Assembly (NCBI RefSeq): GCF_020172685.1
Contig: NZ_CP083986.1
Location: 3,579,973-3,643,972 of the forward strand
Length of the DNA: 64,000 bases
Direction of reading: 5' to 3'
Source of the DNA: [Mycobacterium] nativiensis
GTDB taxonomy: Bacteria; Actinomycetota; Actinomycetes; Mycobacteriales; Mycobacteriaceae
Part shown: positions 9,449-19,765 of the stretch, in pieces
Layout: each line of letters opens with the position of its first letter
How positions within the stretch are numbered: the first letter of the stretch is position 1
The notes under the pieces: generated by a model
Databases searched by the model: none
What the model saw: the letters and a program-made list of their open reading frames with translations, nothing else
What the model was told of the DNA's origin: nothing
Program-made: the position numbers and the translations under genes

Positions 9449-9745
9449 ATGGCGGCGGTCACCGACGAGCAGGTCGAGCTGGTGCGCGCGCTGATCGGCG
9501 AGATCCCGGCCGGCCGGGTTGCCACCTACGGTGACATCGCCGCCGCCGCAGGGCTTTCCAGCGCCCGCACGGTCGGCTGGATTCTGCGGATCGACGGCGC
9601 CGACCTGCCGTGGCATCGGGTGATCGGCGCATCCGGACGGCCGGCGGCGCACCTACAGACCAAACAGCTGGAACTGCTTCGCGCCGAAGGGGTTCTGGCG
9701 GTCGACGGACGGGTGGACCTGCGCTCGGTGCGGCACCGGTTCTGA
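9449..9745 (+). CDS. Alkyltransferase-like protein (ATL, MGMT family without the acceptor Cys)
   Basis: A 98-residue protein consisting only of the DNA-binding domain of O6-alkylguanine-DNA alkyltransferases (GRVATYGDIAAAAG, then RTVGWILR). Where active enzymes carry PCHRV, this protein has PWHRV, with tryptophan replacing the alkyl-acceptor cysteine. That is the hallmark of alkyltransferase-like proteins, which bind and flip alkylated bases and flag them for nucleotide excision repair but do not remove the alkyl group. It starts 11 bp after the lipV stop, so the two are likely cotranscribed. Confidence 0.9.
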   Translation: MAAVTDEQVELVRALIGEIPAGRVATYGDIAAAAGLSSARTVGWILRIDGADLPWHRVIGASGRPAAHLQTKQLELLRAEGVLAVDGRVDLRSVRHRF

Positions 9746-9780
9746 AGGCGCGTCATCGGATCACCGCGGCACGCGGACCG

Positions 9781-10635
9781 CTACAGCGCCAACCTCACCA
9801 GCGCCGCGGTGCGCGCCAGCCCGGGGAAGGCCTCGGCCGTCGACCGAGGGTGCAACGCGTGCACTGCGAGCCGGAACATCAACGCGCGCAGCAACATCTG
9901 CGGCCACTCGGGCAGCGTCTCCCAGCGTTCGATGAGTCCGTCGTCGGCGTCGCCCCACGACAGGGCGTCCACCACCACCACGCCGGCCGCCCAGGAGGCC
10001 GGTCGCCAGTACGGGGTGATGTCGGTGATTCCGGGCGCCGCGGCCCCGGAGAACAGCACCGTGCCGTAGAGGTCGCCGTGCACCAACTGGCTGGCGCTCT
10101 TGGTGGGCTTGCGCAGGGTGGCGAGCTGGTTGATCAGATCGATGGAGCGCTGGCCGTCCACCGAACCCGGGGCCAGCCGGGCACCCGGCTGCAGGGACGC
10201 GAACGGCCGGTCCTCCCAGGCGGCTCGGTCGGCGGCGATGAACACATCGACGTCGGCCCACGGCGCCACCGGCGCCTGGGTGAGGAACCGCGGCCGCTCC
10301 ATCTTGGCGGTCGCCTCGTGAAGGCGGACCGCGGCCGACACCACCTCGTCATGACGGGGTTCGGGGCTGCCGGCGACGAAGGTGTCCGCGCGCCAACCCG
10401 ACACCACATAGCGTCCGTCGGTGGAGCGCACCGGGCGGGCCAGCCGGATGCCGTCGGCGAACAGGGTCTCTCGCACCTTTGCCGACCAGGCGGCCCTGGC
10501 GTGGTCGGCGACCATCGACAGCACCACTTCCCCGCACTTCCAGCCGTCTTCCCAGCCGGCGCCCAGCGGAACGGGTTGCACACTGCGAAGCCCGAACGTC
10601 GCCAACACGTGTTCGGGCGGCGGATCGGCAGTCAC
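9781..10635 (-). CDS. TIGR02569-type conserved actinobacterial protein
   Basis: A 284-residue protein with a kinase-like layout. It has VLATFGLRSVQPVPLG at the start and QLVHGDLYGTVLFSG followed by ITDITPYWRP, which resemble the HGDLxxxNvL and IDW/D segments of aminoglycoside-phosphotransferase folds. The catalytic positions are not well preserved, so activity is unsure. It matches Rv3205c by position and, I believe, the TIGR02569 family. It starts at GTG. The convergent upstream neighbour is the ATL gene, whose stop lies 35 bp from this stop. Confidence 0.72.
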   Translation of the reverse strand: MTADPPPEHVLATFGLRSVQPVPLGAGWEDGWKCGEVVLSMVADHARAAWSAKVRETLFADGIRLARPVRSTDGRYVVSGWRADTFVAGSPEPRHDEVVSAAVRLHEATAKMERPRFLTQAPVAPWADVDVFIAADRAAWEDRPFASLQPGARLAPGSVDGQRSIDLINQLATLRKPTKSASQLVHGDLYGTVLFSGAAAPGITDITPYWRPASWAAGVVVVDALSWGDADDGLIERWETLPEWPQMLLRALMFRLAVHALHPRSTAEAFPGLARTAALVRLAL

Positions 10636-10723
10636 CCCGTCAGACTATGTGGTGACCGCGGGCTCGCACGGGAGCCTCGCCGCTGGTCGACGCGCCGAGG
10701 CCGACGAGATGCCACACCGCCGG

Positions 10724-11917
10724 CTAGTACATGACCATGTCGGGCTGCATCTGCTTGGCCCACGCCACGATTCCCCCCTGCAGATGCACGGCGTTGGCGA
10801 AGCCGGCCTTCTTCAGGGTGGACAGCACCTCGGCGGAGCGGATGCCGGTCTTGCAGTACAGCACCGACATCCGGTCCTGCGGTAGGTTAGCCAGCCCCTC
10901 GCCGGAGTCGATCGTCGACTGCGGGACCAGCCGGGCACCCTCGATGCGGTTGATCTGCCATTCCACCGGCTCACGCACGTCGATCAGCGCCAACTCCTGG
11001 CCGGAGTCCAGCATTTCACGCAGCTCGCGTGGGGTGATGGTGGAATCCGCGACCGCTTCGGCGGCTTCGTTCGAAACCACCCCGCAGAACGCCTCGTAGT
11101 CGACCAACTCGGTGATCTTGGGCGTGGACGGATCCTTGCGGATCGCGATCGTGCGGTAGCTCATCTCCAGGGCGTCGTAGACCATCAGACGGCCCAGCAG
11201 CGATTCCCCGATCCCGGTGATCAGCTTGATGGCCTCGGTGCCCATCACCGACCCGACCGACGCGCACAGAATGCCCAGGACCCCGCCCTCGGCGCACGAC
11301 GGCACCATCCCGGGCGGCGGCGGCTCCGGGTACAGGTCGCGGTAGTTCAAGCCTCGCTTTTCTCCGGCCGGGCCGTCCGGCGCGTCCTCCCAGAACACCG
11401 AGACCTGACCCTCGAAGCGGAAGATCGAGCCCCACACGTACGGCCTGTGCGCCAGCACCGCGGCGTCGTTGACCAGGTAGCGGGTGGCGAAGTTGTCGGT
11501 GCCGTCCAGGATCAGGTCGTAGGACTCGAACAGCTCCACGGCGTTGGACGGCTCCAGCCGCACCTGGTGCAGGTGGACATCCACCAGCGGGTTGATCTCT
11601 TTGATCGAGTCGCGGGCGCTTTCGGCCTTGGACCGGCCGACGTCGGAGACCCCGTGGATGACCTGGCGCTGCAGGTTGGATTCGTCGACCACGTCGAAGT
11701 CGACGATCCCGATGGTGCCCACCCCGGCGGCCGCCAGGTACAGCAGCGTGGGCGCACCCAGCCCACCGGCGCCGATCACCAGCACCCGGGCGTTCTTGAG
11801 CCGCTTCTGCCCGTCCACACCCACGTCCGGGATGATCAGGTGTCGGCTGTAGCGCGCAACCTCATCCTTGGTCAGCTCACCGGCCGGCTCAACCAGCGGC
11901 GGCAGTGACATCGACAC
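10724..11917 (-). CDS. moeZ: MoeZ, adenylyltransferase/sulfurtransferase
   Basis: A 397-residue fusion of a ThiF/MoeB-type E1 domain and a rhodanese domain. The ATP site is GAGGLGAPTLLYLAAAGVG and the second conserved segment is LILDGTDNFATRYLVND. The rhodanese loop is LYCKTGIRS, with the persulfide cysteine. MoeZ activates the C-terminus of sulfur carrier proteins (CysO and MoaD types) as acyl-adenylates and converts them to thiocarboxylates for cysteine, molybdopterin and related pathways. GAGGAG lies 8 nt before the GTG at 11917, which favours this start over the ATG two codons later. Confidence 0.94.
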   Translation of the reverse strand: MSMSLPPLVEPAGELTKDEVARYSRHLIIPDVGVDGQKRLKNARVLVIGAGGLGAPTLLYLAAAGVGTIGIVDFDVVDESNLQRQVIHGVSDVGRSKAESARDSIKEINPLVDVHLHQVRLEPSNAVELFESYDLILDGTDNFATRYLVNDAAVLAHRPYVWGSIFRFEGQVSVFWEDAPDGPAGEKRGLNYRDLYPEPPPPGMVPSCAEGGVLGILCASVGSVMGTEAIKLITGIGESLLGRLMVYDALEMSYRTIAIRKDPSTPKITELVDYEAFCGVVSNEAAEAVADSTITPRELREMLDSGQELALIDVREPVEWQINRIEGARLVPQSTIDSGEGLANLPQDRMSVLYCKTGIRSAEVLSTLKKAGFANAVHLQGGIVAWAKQMQPDMVMY

Positions 11918-12016
11918 CGAACAATCTCCTCAAGGTCGCTTCGCCAACCATCACAACAGTCGCTGGGATCAACGACAAACGGCCCGCGAAGCTTCCCCGC
12001 AGATGCCCCGGTCGGG

Positions 12017-13048
12017 TCAGGCGATCGGCGCCGGCCACGGATTGAACCGGCAGGTCTTGCCGTCGGCCTTGACCCAGTCCGGGTCGAACTTCGACGCGTC
12101 GTCGTTGGAGGTGCCGAATGTCTGCTGCATCATCACCGGAGCCAGGCCGTCCTGCTTGTCGCACGGTTCGTGGTGCTGATAGCCGAGAGCGTGCCCGACC
12201 TCATGGTTGATCAGGTACTGCCGGTAGGACCCGATGTCGCCCTGAAAGGGCACCGCGCCACGCACCCAGCGGGCCTCGTTGATGAACACCCTCGGCTCCG
12301 ACCTCGCGCCGTATGACGGGTTGTAGCAGGACGCTTCCAGCGGAATCTCGTAGCCGCAGCCCTCCCGGACCGTCATCGGCGAGGTCAGCGAGATGCGGAA
12401 GTCGGGAACGACCCCGCTGGTGGCGTCCACCCGGACGAATCCGATCTGTGGTGTGTGTGTCCACCCCTTGGGGTTGCGCAGCGTCTGGTCGACCATCCGG
12501 GCGAACGCCTCGTCGCCGCCGAACGCGGTCGTGTCGATGCCGTTCTCCACCTCGATGGTGTAGGCGAACACCTTCTCGGTGCCGTGACCGAACGCCGGCT
12601 CGGTTCCCGGGATGAGGTGCCAGGTCATGTCACCGGACTCGGTGAACGGCCCGCCGTCGGGCAGGATCCCGGTCGGGAGGTTGACGTCGAATTCGGTGAG
12701 GCCCCGCGGCGGCGCACCGATGATCGAGGTGCCGGCCGAGCCGATCGTCGGCGGCCCCTGGACCGCTTCGTCGACGGCGCGGGTGCGCACCCCGGTGCCG
12801 GTCACGGTCTGGTAGACCACGACCACGGTCAACACCATCAGCACCGGGAGTGCATAGGCTCGCCAGCCGTAGGTGGACACGAACCTGCCCAGCCAGCTCT
12901 GCTTGCGCCACTGCCGGTGGATGTCGCGGTCGGAGCGCAGCCGCCCGGCGCCGGCGGCGAGGGGGTCACGTTGGGCACGCAGCGGTTCACGGAAACGATC
13001 CCGAAGCACCGGGGTTCGACCGCCGTGCCGCCCCGGGTCGTAGGTCAC
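12017..13048 (-). CDS. DUF3152 membrane-anchored, metzincin-like protein
   Basis: A 343-residue protein. It has a basic N-terminal cytoplasmic stretch, one membrane helix (ALPVLMVLTVVVVYQTV, about residues 73-90) and a large extracytoplasmic domain. That domain contains HEVGHALGYQH followed by HEPC, an HExxHxxxxxH pattern typical of metzincin zinc proteases, and several cysteines. DUF3152 proteins are conserved in actinobacteria; proteolytic activity is an inference from the motif. The start chosen is GTG (VTYDPGRHGG); a TTG six codons upstream is possible. It matches Rv3207c by position. Confidence 0.82.
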   Translation of the reverse strand: MTYDPGRHGGRTPVLRDRFREPLRAQRDPLAAGAGRLRSDRDIHRQWRKQSWLGRFVSTYGWRAYALPVLMVLTVVVVYQTVTGTGVRTRAVDEAVQGPPTIGSAGTSIIGAPPRGLTEFDVNLPTGILPDGGPFTESGDMTWHLIPGTEPAFGHGTEKVFAYTIEVENGIDTTAFGGDEAFARMVDQTLRNPKGWTHTPQIGFVRVDATSGVVPDFRISLTSPMTVREGCGYEIPLEASCYNPSYGARSEPRVFINEARWVRGAVPFQGDIGSYRQYLINHEVGHALGYQHHEPCDKQDGLAPVMMQQTFGTSNDDASKFDPDWVKADGKTCRFNPWPAPIA

Positions 13049-13211
13049 CGTCCCAGGATGACACAAGCACCCCGAGCTGGGACTCTTCGCCGCGCCATCA
13101 GGGGGCGGTCGGGGCGCCCCGAACGCCCTCTACGCGAGATTGTCGGATGTCGCTGGCGGGTCTGACGGTGACGGCGCGTAGTCTCGCTCTCACGCACCGG
13201 CCGCCGAATGA

Positions 13212-13937
<726 letters not shown>

Positions 13938-13945
13938 GCGACCCG

Positions 13946-14212
13946 CTAAGCGGAACTGGCCTCGGCAGCGGCGTCGGAACCGATCCCGAACCCGACCCGC
14001 CGGCTGTCGGCGACACCGATCTCCACATAGGCGATCTTGGCGGCCTGCACCAGGTAGCGGCGGCCCTTTTCGTCGGTCAACGAGAGCAGCGCTGCGTTTT
14101 CTGCGCCCTTGCTCAGCGCGGCGGAGACCAGTTTCTCGACTTCGTCTGGTGTCTGCGAGCTGTTGATGACCAGTTCGCGCGCACTGTCGGTGACCCCGAT
14201 CTTGACCTCCAC
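13946..14212 (-). CDS. DUF3107 protein (TB9.4-like)
   Basis: An 88-residue soluble protein with an MEVKIGVTDSARELVI start and an alternating strand/helix pattern. It belongs to the small actinobacterial DUF3107 family (TB9.4 in M. tuberculosis). The function is not known. It starts at GTG and is convergent with the TetR gene upstream on the map. Confidence 0.85.
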   Translation of the reverse strand: MEVKIGVTDSARELVINSSQTPDEVEKLVSAALSKGAENAALLSLTDEKGRRYLVQAAKIAYVEIGVADSRRVGFGIGSDAAAEASSA

Positions 14213-14434
14213 GCCGGCCCCTTTCGTTTCGCGGTGGGCGTTGCTAAGCAGGCTAATGGACGAACGTGCCGTTGGCGCGCACCGGCCGTTCGCCCTCGGC
14301 GATAACGCGGCTCAGCTCAGCCTCCGGACGCGGGCCATGTCCCCGGCGGGATCACGAAAAGTAAAGTCGCGCAAGCTATCTGGTGGCAACATCAGATTGT
14401 CGACCTTCCGCGGCCTCGCCGACTGTCGCTGACT

Positions 14435-15130
14435 TCAGGCCAGCCCCAGCTCGCGCATGCGTTCGTCGTGGGTGCGCTGGACCCGGTCGAAGAAGGCGGC
14501 CAGGTGGGTCAACCCGGCAGACCCGGTCACCACCAGATCGACGAGTTCGTCGTGGTCGGCCAACACGTACTGCGCCTGGGTGATGGCCTCGCCGAGCAGG
14601 CGGCGCGACCACAGCGCCAGCCGGCTGCGTTGTTTGGCGCTGGTCGTGACCGCGCCGCGCACCTCGTCGACGACGAACTGGGAGTGCTTGGTCTCGGCGA
14701 GCACGGCACGCACCACGTCGGCAGCCTCGTCGGGCAGCCCGTCGGCGATCTCCAGGTAGAAATCGGCGGCCAGCGCGTCACCGACATAGGTTTTGACCAG
14801 TGCCTCCAGCCAGGTGCTGGGCATGGTCAGCCGATGGTAGTTGTCCAGGGCGCTGGCGTACTTCGACATCGCCTCCACCACGTCGACACCGCGGCGATCC
14901 AGGGCTTCGCGCAGCAACTCGAAGTGGCCCATCTCGGCGGCGGCCATGGCCGCCATCGAGATCCGCCCGCGCAGATCGGGCGCCATCCGGGCCTCGTCGG
15001 TGAGCCGGTAGAAGGCGGCCACCTCGCCGTAGGCCAGCAGCGCGAAAAGCTTGTTGACACCGGGATGATCGGCGGACAGCCGCGGCTGCGAAGCCTGCGC
15101 CACCGGGTCGGCCGAGGGAACCGAATTCAT
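14435..15130 (-). CDS. Ferritin-like fold protein (MiaE-like family)
   Basis: A 231-residue all-helical protein. Acidic/histidine pairs typical of a di-iron four-helix bundle are visible: GEVAAFYRL, AEMGHFELL and ETKHSQFVVDEV. The family is annotated as similar to the tRNA hydroxylase MiaE; the actual substrate in mycobacteria is unknown. The ATG at 15130 (MNSVPSADPV) was chosen because upstream in-frame residues are not conserved in character and overlap the helicase leader. It corresponds to Rv3210c. Confidence 0.82.
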   Translation of the reverse strand: MNSVPSADPVAQASQPRLSADHPGVNKLFALLAYGEVAAFYRLTDEARMAPDLRGRISMAAMAAAEMGHFELLREALDRRGVDVVEAMSKYASALDNYHRLTMPSTWLEALVKTYVGDALAADFYLEIADGLPDEAADVVRAVLAETKHSQFVVDEVRGAVTTSAKQRSRLALWSRRLLGEAITQAQYVLADHDELVDLVVTGSAGLTHLAAFFDRVQRTHDERMRELGLA

Positions 15131-15385
15131 CACCACACTGTAGGCGTTCCGCAGCAATGGACGGATGCCCGGCCCGACCAGGTAGTATGACGGCCAGGCA
15201 GGGCCGATTCGGCGCTGCCATGCAATGTGCGTACACGCGGTTGGCCCGCCTCCTGCTGAGTGCAGGGCCCCCAAAAGTGCTCTTCACGCTATGGGCAACG
15301 TATCGACCGTCACAGCGTGTGCGCCCGGACCCGCACCGCGATCGACCTACATACCGCGCCGACTTCGAAAGGCACATGCCCGCGC

Positions 15386-16927
15386 ATGACCCCACTCATC
15401 GCTACCACCACCCCCTCTACCGCACCGACGTTCGCCGAGCTCGGCGTCCGCGACGAGATCGTTCGCGCCCTGGCCGAGGACGGCATCGAGCACGCGTTCG
15501 CCATCCAGGAGCTGACCCTGCCGCTGGCCCTGGCCGGCGACGACCTGATCGGCCAGGCCCGCACCGGTATGGGCAAGACCTACGGGTTCGGTGTTCCGCT
15601 GCTGCAGCGGATCAGCTCCGAGGCCGACAAGCCGCTGACCGGGGTGCCGCGCGGCCTGGTGGTCGTCCCCACCCGTGAGCTGTGCATCCAGGTCTCCGGC
15701 GACCTGGCCGACGCCGCCAAGTACCTCACCGCCAGCACTGACGACGGCGAACGCCCGCTGTCGGTGGTGGCCATCTACGGCGGCCGGCCCTACGAGCCGC
15801 AGATCGAGGCGCTGCAGGCCGGCGTCGACGTGGTGGTCGGCACCCCGGGCCGCCTGCTGGACCTGGCCCAGCAGGGCCATCTGCAGCTGGGCGGGCTGGC
15901 GTCGCTGGTTCTCGACGAGGCCGACGAAATGCTCGACCTGGGCTTCCTGCCCGACATCGAGCGCATCCTGGCCCGGGTCCCCGACGATCGGCAGTCGATG
16001 CTGTTCTCGGCGACCATGCCCGGCCCGATCATCACGCTGGCGCGCAGCTTCATGAACCAGCCCACCCACATCCGCGCCGAGGCTCCGCACTCCTCGGCGG
16101 TCCACGACGCGACCGAGCAGTTCGTCTACCGCGCCCACGCCCTGGACAAGGTGGAGCTGGTCAGCCGGGTGTTGCAGGCCCGTGGCCGCGGCGCCACGAT
16201 GATCTTCACCCGCACCAAGCGGACCGCCCAGAAGGTCGCCGACGACCTGGGCGAGCGCGGGTTCAAGGTGGGCGCCGTGCACGGTGACCTCAATCAGGTG
16301 GCCCGCGAGAAGGCACTCAAGGCGTTCCGCACCGGCGACGTCGACGTGCTGGTGGCCACCGATGTGGCCGCCCGCGGCATCGACATCGACGACGTCACCC
16401 ACGTCATCAATTACCAGTGTCCTGACGACGAGAAGACCTACGTGCACCGCATCGGCCGCACCGGACGCGCCGGCAAGACCGGCGTCGCCGTCACCCTCGT
16501 CGACTGGGACGAGCTGGCCCGCTGGACGCTGATCGACAAGGCCCTCAACCTGTGCTGCCCGGACCCGGCCGAGACCTACTCCAGCTCGCCGCACCTGTTC
16601 ACCGAGCTGGACATCCCCACCGACGCCGGCAGCGGCATCGGCAAGCCGCGCCGGTCGGCGGCCAAGCGGCCCGAGGGTGAGGAACGCGAGCGCCGCGAGA
16701 CCTCAGCAGACCGGCAGCGCGCCCCCCGCAATTCGACCAGGTCTCGGCGGCGCACCCGAGGCGGTCAGGCCGGCGCTGAGGGCGGCACGCCGCAGGCCGC
16801 CGGTTCCGGCGAGGCCACCGAGGCCGGCGCCGCGGGGGCTTCCGACGACAACGGCCAGGGCGCGCCACGGCGTCGCCGCCGGCGGCGGCCGAGCAAGGCC
16901 GCGGCCGCGGCCACGAACGGCAGCTGA
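15386..16927 (+). CDS. rhlE: DEAD-box RNA helicase RhlE-like
   Basis: A 513-residue ATP-dependent RNA helicase. In order it shows the Q motif region, ARTGMGKT (motif I), PTRELCIQ (Ia), TPGRLLDL (Ib), LDEADEM (II), FSATMPG (III), IFTRTKRTA (IV), ATDVAARGID (V) and HRIGRTGRAG (VI). The last ~90 residues are a basic RRRTRGG/RRRRRRPS tail that likely binds RNA. ATG at 15386 starts the recognisable protein; a 250-bp leader precedes it. It corresponds to Rv3211. Confidence 0.95.
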   Translation: MTPLIATTTPSTAPTFAELGVRDEIVRALAEDGIEHAFAIQELTLPLALAGDDLIGQARTGMGKTYGFGVPLLQRISSEADKPLTGVPRGLVVVPTRELCIQVSGDLADAAKYLTASTDDGERPLSVVAIYGGRPYEPQIEALQAGVDVVVGTPGRLLDLAQQGHLQLGGLASLVLDEADEMLDLGFLPDIERILARVPDDRQSMLFSATMPGPIITLARSFMNQPTHIRAEAPHSSAVHDATEQFVYRAHALDKVELVSRVLQARGRGATMIFTRTKRTAQKVADDLGERGFKVGAVHGDLNQVAREKALKAFRTGDVDVLVATDVAARGIDIDDVTHVINYQCPDDEKTYVHRIGRTGRAGKTGVAVTLVDWDELARWTLIDKALNLCCPDPAETYSSSPHLFTELDIPTDAGSGIGKPRRSAAKRPEGEERERRETSADRQRAPRNSTRSRRRTRGGQAGAEGGTPQAAGSGEATEAGAAGASDDNGQGAPRRRRRRRPSKAAAAATNGS

Positions 16928-16942
16928 GCCGGGGCGCTGGCG

Positions 16943-18178
16943 ATGGTGCGACCGGAACGCCGCACCAGGGGCGATTTGGTGGCGGCCGCGGTTATCGCGG
17001 TCGCGGTCGTCGTGGCTGGATTGGCCATCTGGTGGACCAGTGATGCCCGCGCCACCGTCAGCCGGCCGGCATCGGACACCTCGGCCAACCCTCCGTCGGC
17101 CGCCATGGTTCCGGCGGCACTGACCCAACTGTGGACGGCGCCAAGCCCGGTCACCACCGCTCCGGTGGTGGTCTCCGGGACGTTGATCACCGGCGACGGG
17201 CCGCAGTTGACCGGACGTGACCCGCTCACCGGCGACGAACGCTGGAGCTATGCCCGCGGTGTCGATCTGTGCGCGGTGTCGTGGATTTACCGCCAGGCCG
17301 TCGGGGTGTATCCCGACTCCCGCGGCTGCGGCCAGGTCAGCACCGTCATCGCCTCGACCGGCGAACGCGGCCCGGCCCGAACCAGCTACGCCGACCGGTC
17401 GGTGAGCGTCTCCTCGGAGGGCAGCGTGGTGCTGTCGTACGGAAGCACCCGCTTGGAGATGTGGCGTTCGGACATGGTCCGGGTGCTGTCATACGGCGAA
17501 ATCGACGCCCGGGTGAAATCGTCGGCGCGCGGCCGCGGCCAGGGCTGCACGCTGGTGTCCGCGTCGGCGGCCTCATCGGCGGCCGCGGTCCTGGAATCCT
17601 GCCCCGGGCAGGCCGACCTGCAACTGACGCTGCTGCGCCCCAGCAAGGAGGAAGACGAGCCGGAGCAGCAGCACGTCCCCGAAACCGGGGTGGCCGCCGA
17701 CTCCGGCGCCAGGGTGCTCGCGGTGACCGACTCCGAGGCCGGCACCAATACCGCGGTCTATCTGCCCACCCCGCAGCCGCGGGTCGAGGTCGTCGACCAG
17801 ACCGGCACCACGATCGCCAAGACGCTGCTGCCGGCCAAGCCCACCGCGGCCAGCGCCGCACTGCAGGTGTCGAGGCCCACCGGGTTGATCTGCTGGTGGA
17901 CCGGCGATGCGGTGATGGTGTTCGACTCCGGAACCCTGACCTACCGCTACACCATCGGCGGGTCGGGAGCCGCGGTTCCGTTGGGGCCCGCGGCGATGAT
18001 GGCCGATCGGCTGTTGGTCCCGGTCACCGGTGGGGTCGGCGTCTACGACAAGAGCACGGGCGCACCCGAACGCGTCATCCCGGTCAGCCGGCCGGCCGGG
18101 GTGTCCGCGGTGTTCCCGGCGGTGTCGGGCCCGACGATCCTTGAGCAGCGCGGCGACACCGTCGTCGGGCTGGGCTGA
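16943..18178 (+). CDS. Membrane-anchored PQQ-like beta-propeller protein
   Basis: A 411-residue protein. An N-terminal membrane helix (AAAVIAVAVVVAGLAIWW, about residues 13-31) is followed by an exported domain with repeated blade-like strands. The segments TGDGPQLTGRDPLTGDERW and GGVGVYDKSTG look like PQQ-like/WD40-type repeats. The role is unknown. It begins 15 bp after rhlE and is probably in its operon. It corresponds to Rv3212. Confidence 0.8.
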   Translation: MVRPERRTRGDLVAAAVIAVAVVVAGLAIWWTSDARATVSRPASDTSANPPSAAMVPAALTQLWTAPSPVTTAPVVVSGTLITGDGPQLTGRDPLTGDERWSYARGVDLCAVSWIYRQAVGVYPDSRGCGQVSTVIASTGERGPARTSYADRSVSVSSEGSVVLSYGSTRLEMWRSDMVRVLSYGEIDARVKSSARGRGQGCTLVSASAASSAAAVLESCPGQADLQLTLLRPSKEEDEPEQQHVPETGVAADSGARVLAVTDSEAGTNTAVYLPTPQPRVEVVDQTGTTIAKTLLPAKPTAASAALQVSRPTGLICWWTGDAVMVFDSGTLTYRYTIGGSGAAVPLGPAAMMADRLLVPVTGGVGVYDKSTGAPERVIPVSRPAGVSAVFPAVSGPTILEQRGDTVVGLG

Positions 18179-18211
18179 GCTACCGCGCGAGCGTGCGCAG
18201 TTGTGGGCTGA

Positions 18212-19012
18212 CTAGACCTCGGGGGTAAAGGTCGGCAGCGCCTTGCCGGACTTCCAGTATTTGAGCAGCGCCTCGGCCAGCTGCCGATAGGCCTGCGCCC
18301 CTTTGTTCTTGCGTCCCGCGATCACCGAAGCACCAGATGCGCTGGCCTCGGCGAAACGCACCGTGCGCGGGATCGGCGGCGCCAGCACCGGCAGGCTGTA
18401 GCGGTCGGCGATGTCGAGCAACACGTCACGGGTGTGGGTGGTGCGGGAGTCGTACAGTGTGGGCAGCGCACCGAGCAGGCGCAGCTTCGGGTTGGTGATC
18501 TGCTGAACATCGTTGACGGTGCGCAGGAATTGGCCGACGCCGCGATGGGCCAGGGTCTCGCACTGCAGGGGCACGATCACCTCACCGGCCGCGGTGAGCC
18601 CGTTGAGAGTGAGCACCCCCAACGACGGCGGGCAGTCGATGACGGCTACGTCGAACTCGTCGTCGAGCTTGGCCAGCGCCCGCTGCAGGGCATACTCACG
18701 GCCGGCCCGCATCAGCAGCATCGCCTCGGCTCCGGCCAGGTCGATGTTGGCCGGCAGCAACGTCATGCCTTCGGCGGTCTGCACCAGTGCGGCATTGGGT
18801 TCCACCTCACCGAGCAGCACCTCGTGCACCGACACCGGCAGCTTGTCGGGATCGTGTCCCAGAGAGAAGGTCAGGCAGCCCTGCGGGTCGAGATCGACCA
18901 GCAGCACGCGCCGGCCCTGCTCGGCCATCGCCGCGCCCAGGGAGGCCACCGTGGTGGTCTTGGCCACCCCGCCTTTCTGGTTGGCAACCGCCAAGATCCG
19001 CAGCTCGCTCAT
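18212..19012 (-). CDS. ParA/Soj-family ATPase
   Basis: A 266-residue deviant Walker ATPase. The P-loop is ANQKGGVAKTTT (residues 10-21). VLLVDLDPQG is motif A' and DVAVIDCPPSLG is motif B. These proteins position DNA or protein cargo on the nucleoid. No parB partner is adjacent, so this is an orphan ParA. It corresponds to Rv3213c. The start is ATG. Confidence 0.9.
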   Translation of the reverse strand: MSELRILAVANQKGGVAKTTTVASLGAAMAEQGRRVLLVDLDPQGCLTFSLGHDPDKLPVSVHEVLLGEVEPNAALVQTAEGMTLLPANIDLAGAEAMLLMRAGREYALQRALAKLDDEFDVAVIDCPPSLGVLTLNGLTAAGEVIVPLQCETLAHRGVGQFLRTVNDVQQITNPKLRLLGALPTLYDSRTTHTRDVLLDIADRYSLPVLAPPIPRTVRFAEASASGASVIAGRKNKGAQAYRQLAEALLKYWKSGKALPTFTPEV

Positions 19013-19163
19013 GTGGTGCCACTCCTATCCCCCCGCAAGCGGGTGGTACCCCCCACATCGCGTCTTCCCGGGCATCGCCTTCGTCCCCGCCATACTGGCA
19101 CGCCCCGCAGCCGGACAACACCAAGCGCGGGCCGGTGTCCGCCGTCGGGCAGAATCGGCGAGC

Positions 19164-19760
19164 GTGGGGATCGAGGGGCACCGACTGCTACTGCTGCGCC
19201 ATGGTGAGACCGAGTGGTCGCTCAGCGGACGGCACACCGGACGCACCGACCTGGAGTTGACCGACACCGGCCGGCGCCAGGCCGTCGCCGCTCGCGCGAC
19301 GCTGACGAAGCTGCAGTTGGACAACCCGCTGGTGATCTGCAGCCCGCGCCGCCGCGCCCAGGTGACCGCCGAGCTCGCCGGACTGCACGTCGACGAGACC
19401 TCCGACGACCTTGCCGAGTGGGACTACGGCCGTTACGAGGGGCTGACCACCGCACAGATCCGCGAATCCGAGTCGGACTGGCTGATCTGGACGCACGGCA
19501 GCGCCGGCGGCGAGACCGTGGCGCAGGTCAGCGACCGAGCCGACCGGGCGGTCGCCCTGGCGCTGCGCCAGCTGCCGTCGCGCGATGTGGTGTTCGTCGG
19601 GCACGGTCACTTCTCCCGGGCCGTGATCACGCGATGGCTGGAGCTGCCGTTGGCCGACGGTGCACGGTTCTCGATGGCCGCGGCGTCGATGGCCGTGTGC
19701 GGCTTCGAGCACGGGGTACGTCAGCTGGCCGCACTCGGGCTGACCGGACCGGGGGCGTAG
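19164..19760 (+). CDS. gpm2: Histidine phosphatase family protein (Gpm2-like)
   Basis: A 198-residue phosphoglycerate-mutase-fold phosphatase. It has the phosphohistidine motif LLRHGETEWS near the N-terminus, then SPRRRAQVTAEL, a catalytic glutamate region (AEWDYGRYEG) and VFVGHGHFSR. The M. tuberculosis equivalent Rv3214 behaves as an acid phosphatase. GTG at 19164 gives the expected length. The entC start follows its stop by 5 bp. Confidence 0.88.
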   Translation: MGIEGHRLLLLRHGETEWSLSGRHTGRTDLELTDTGRRQAVAARATLTKLQLDNPLVICSPRRRAQVTAELAGLHVDETSDDLAEWDYGRYEGLTTAQIRESESDWLIWTHGSAGGETVAQVSDRADRAVALALRQLPSRDVVFVGHGHFSRAVITRWLELPLADGARFSMAAASMAVCGFEHGVRQLAALGLTGPGA

Positions 19761-19765
19761 GGGTC

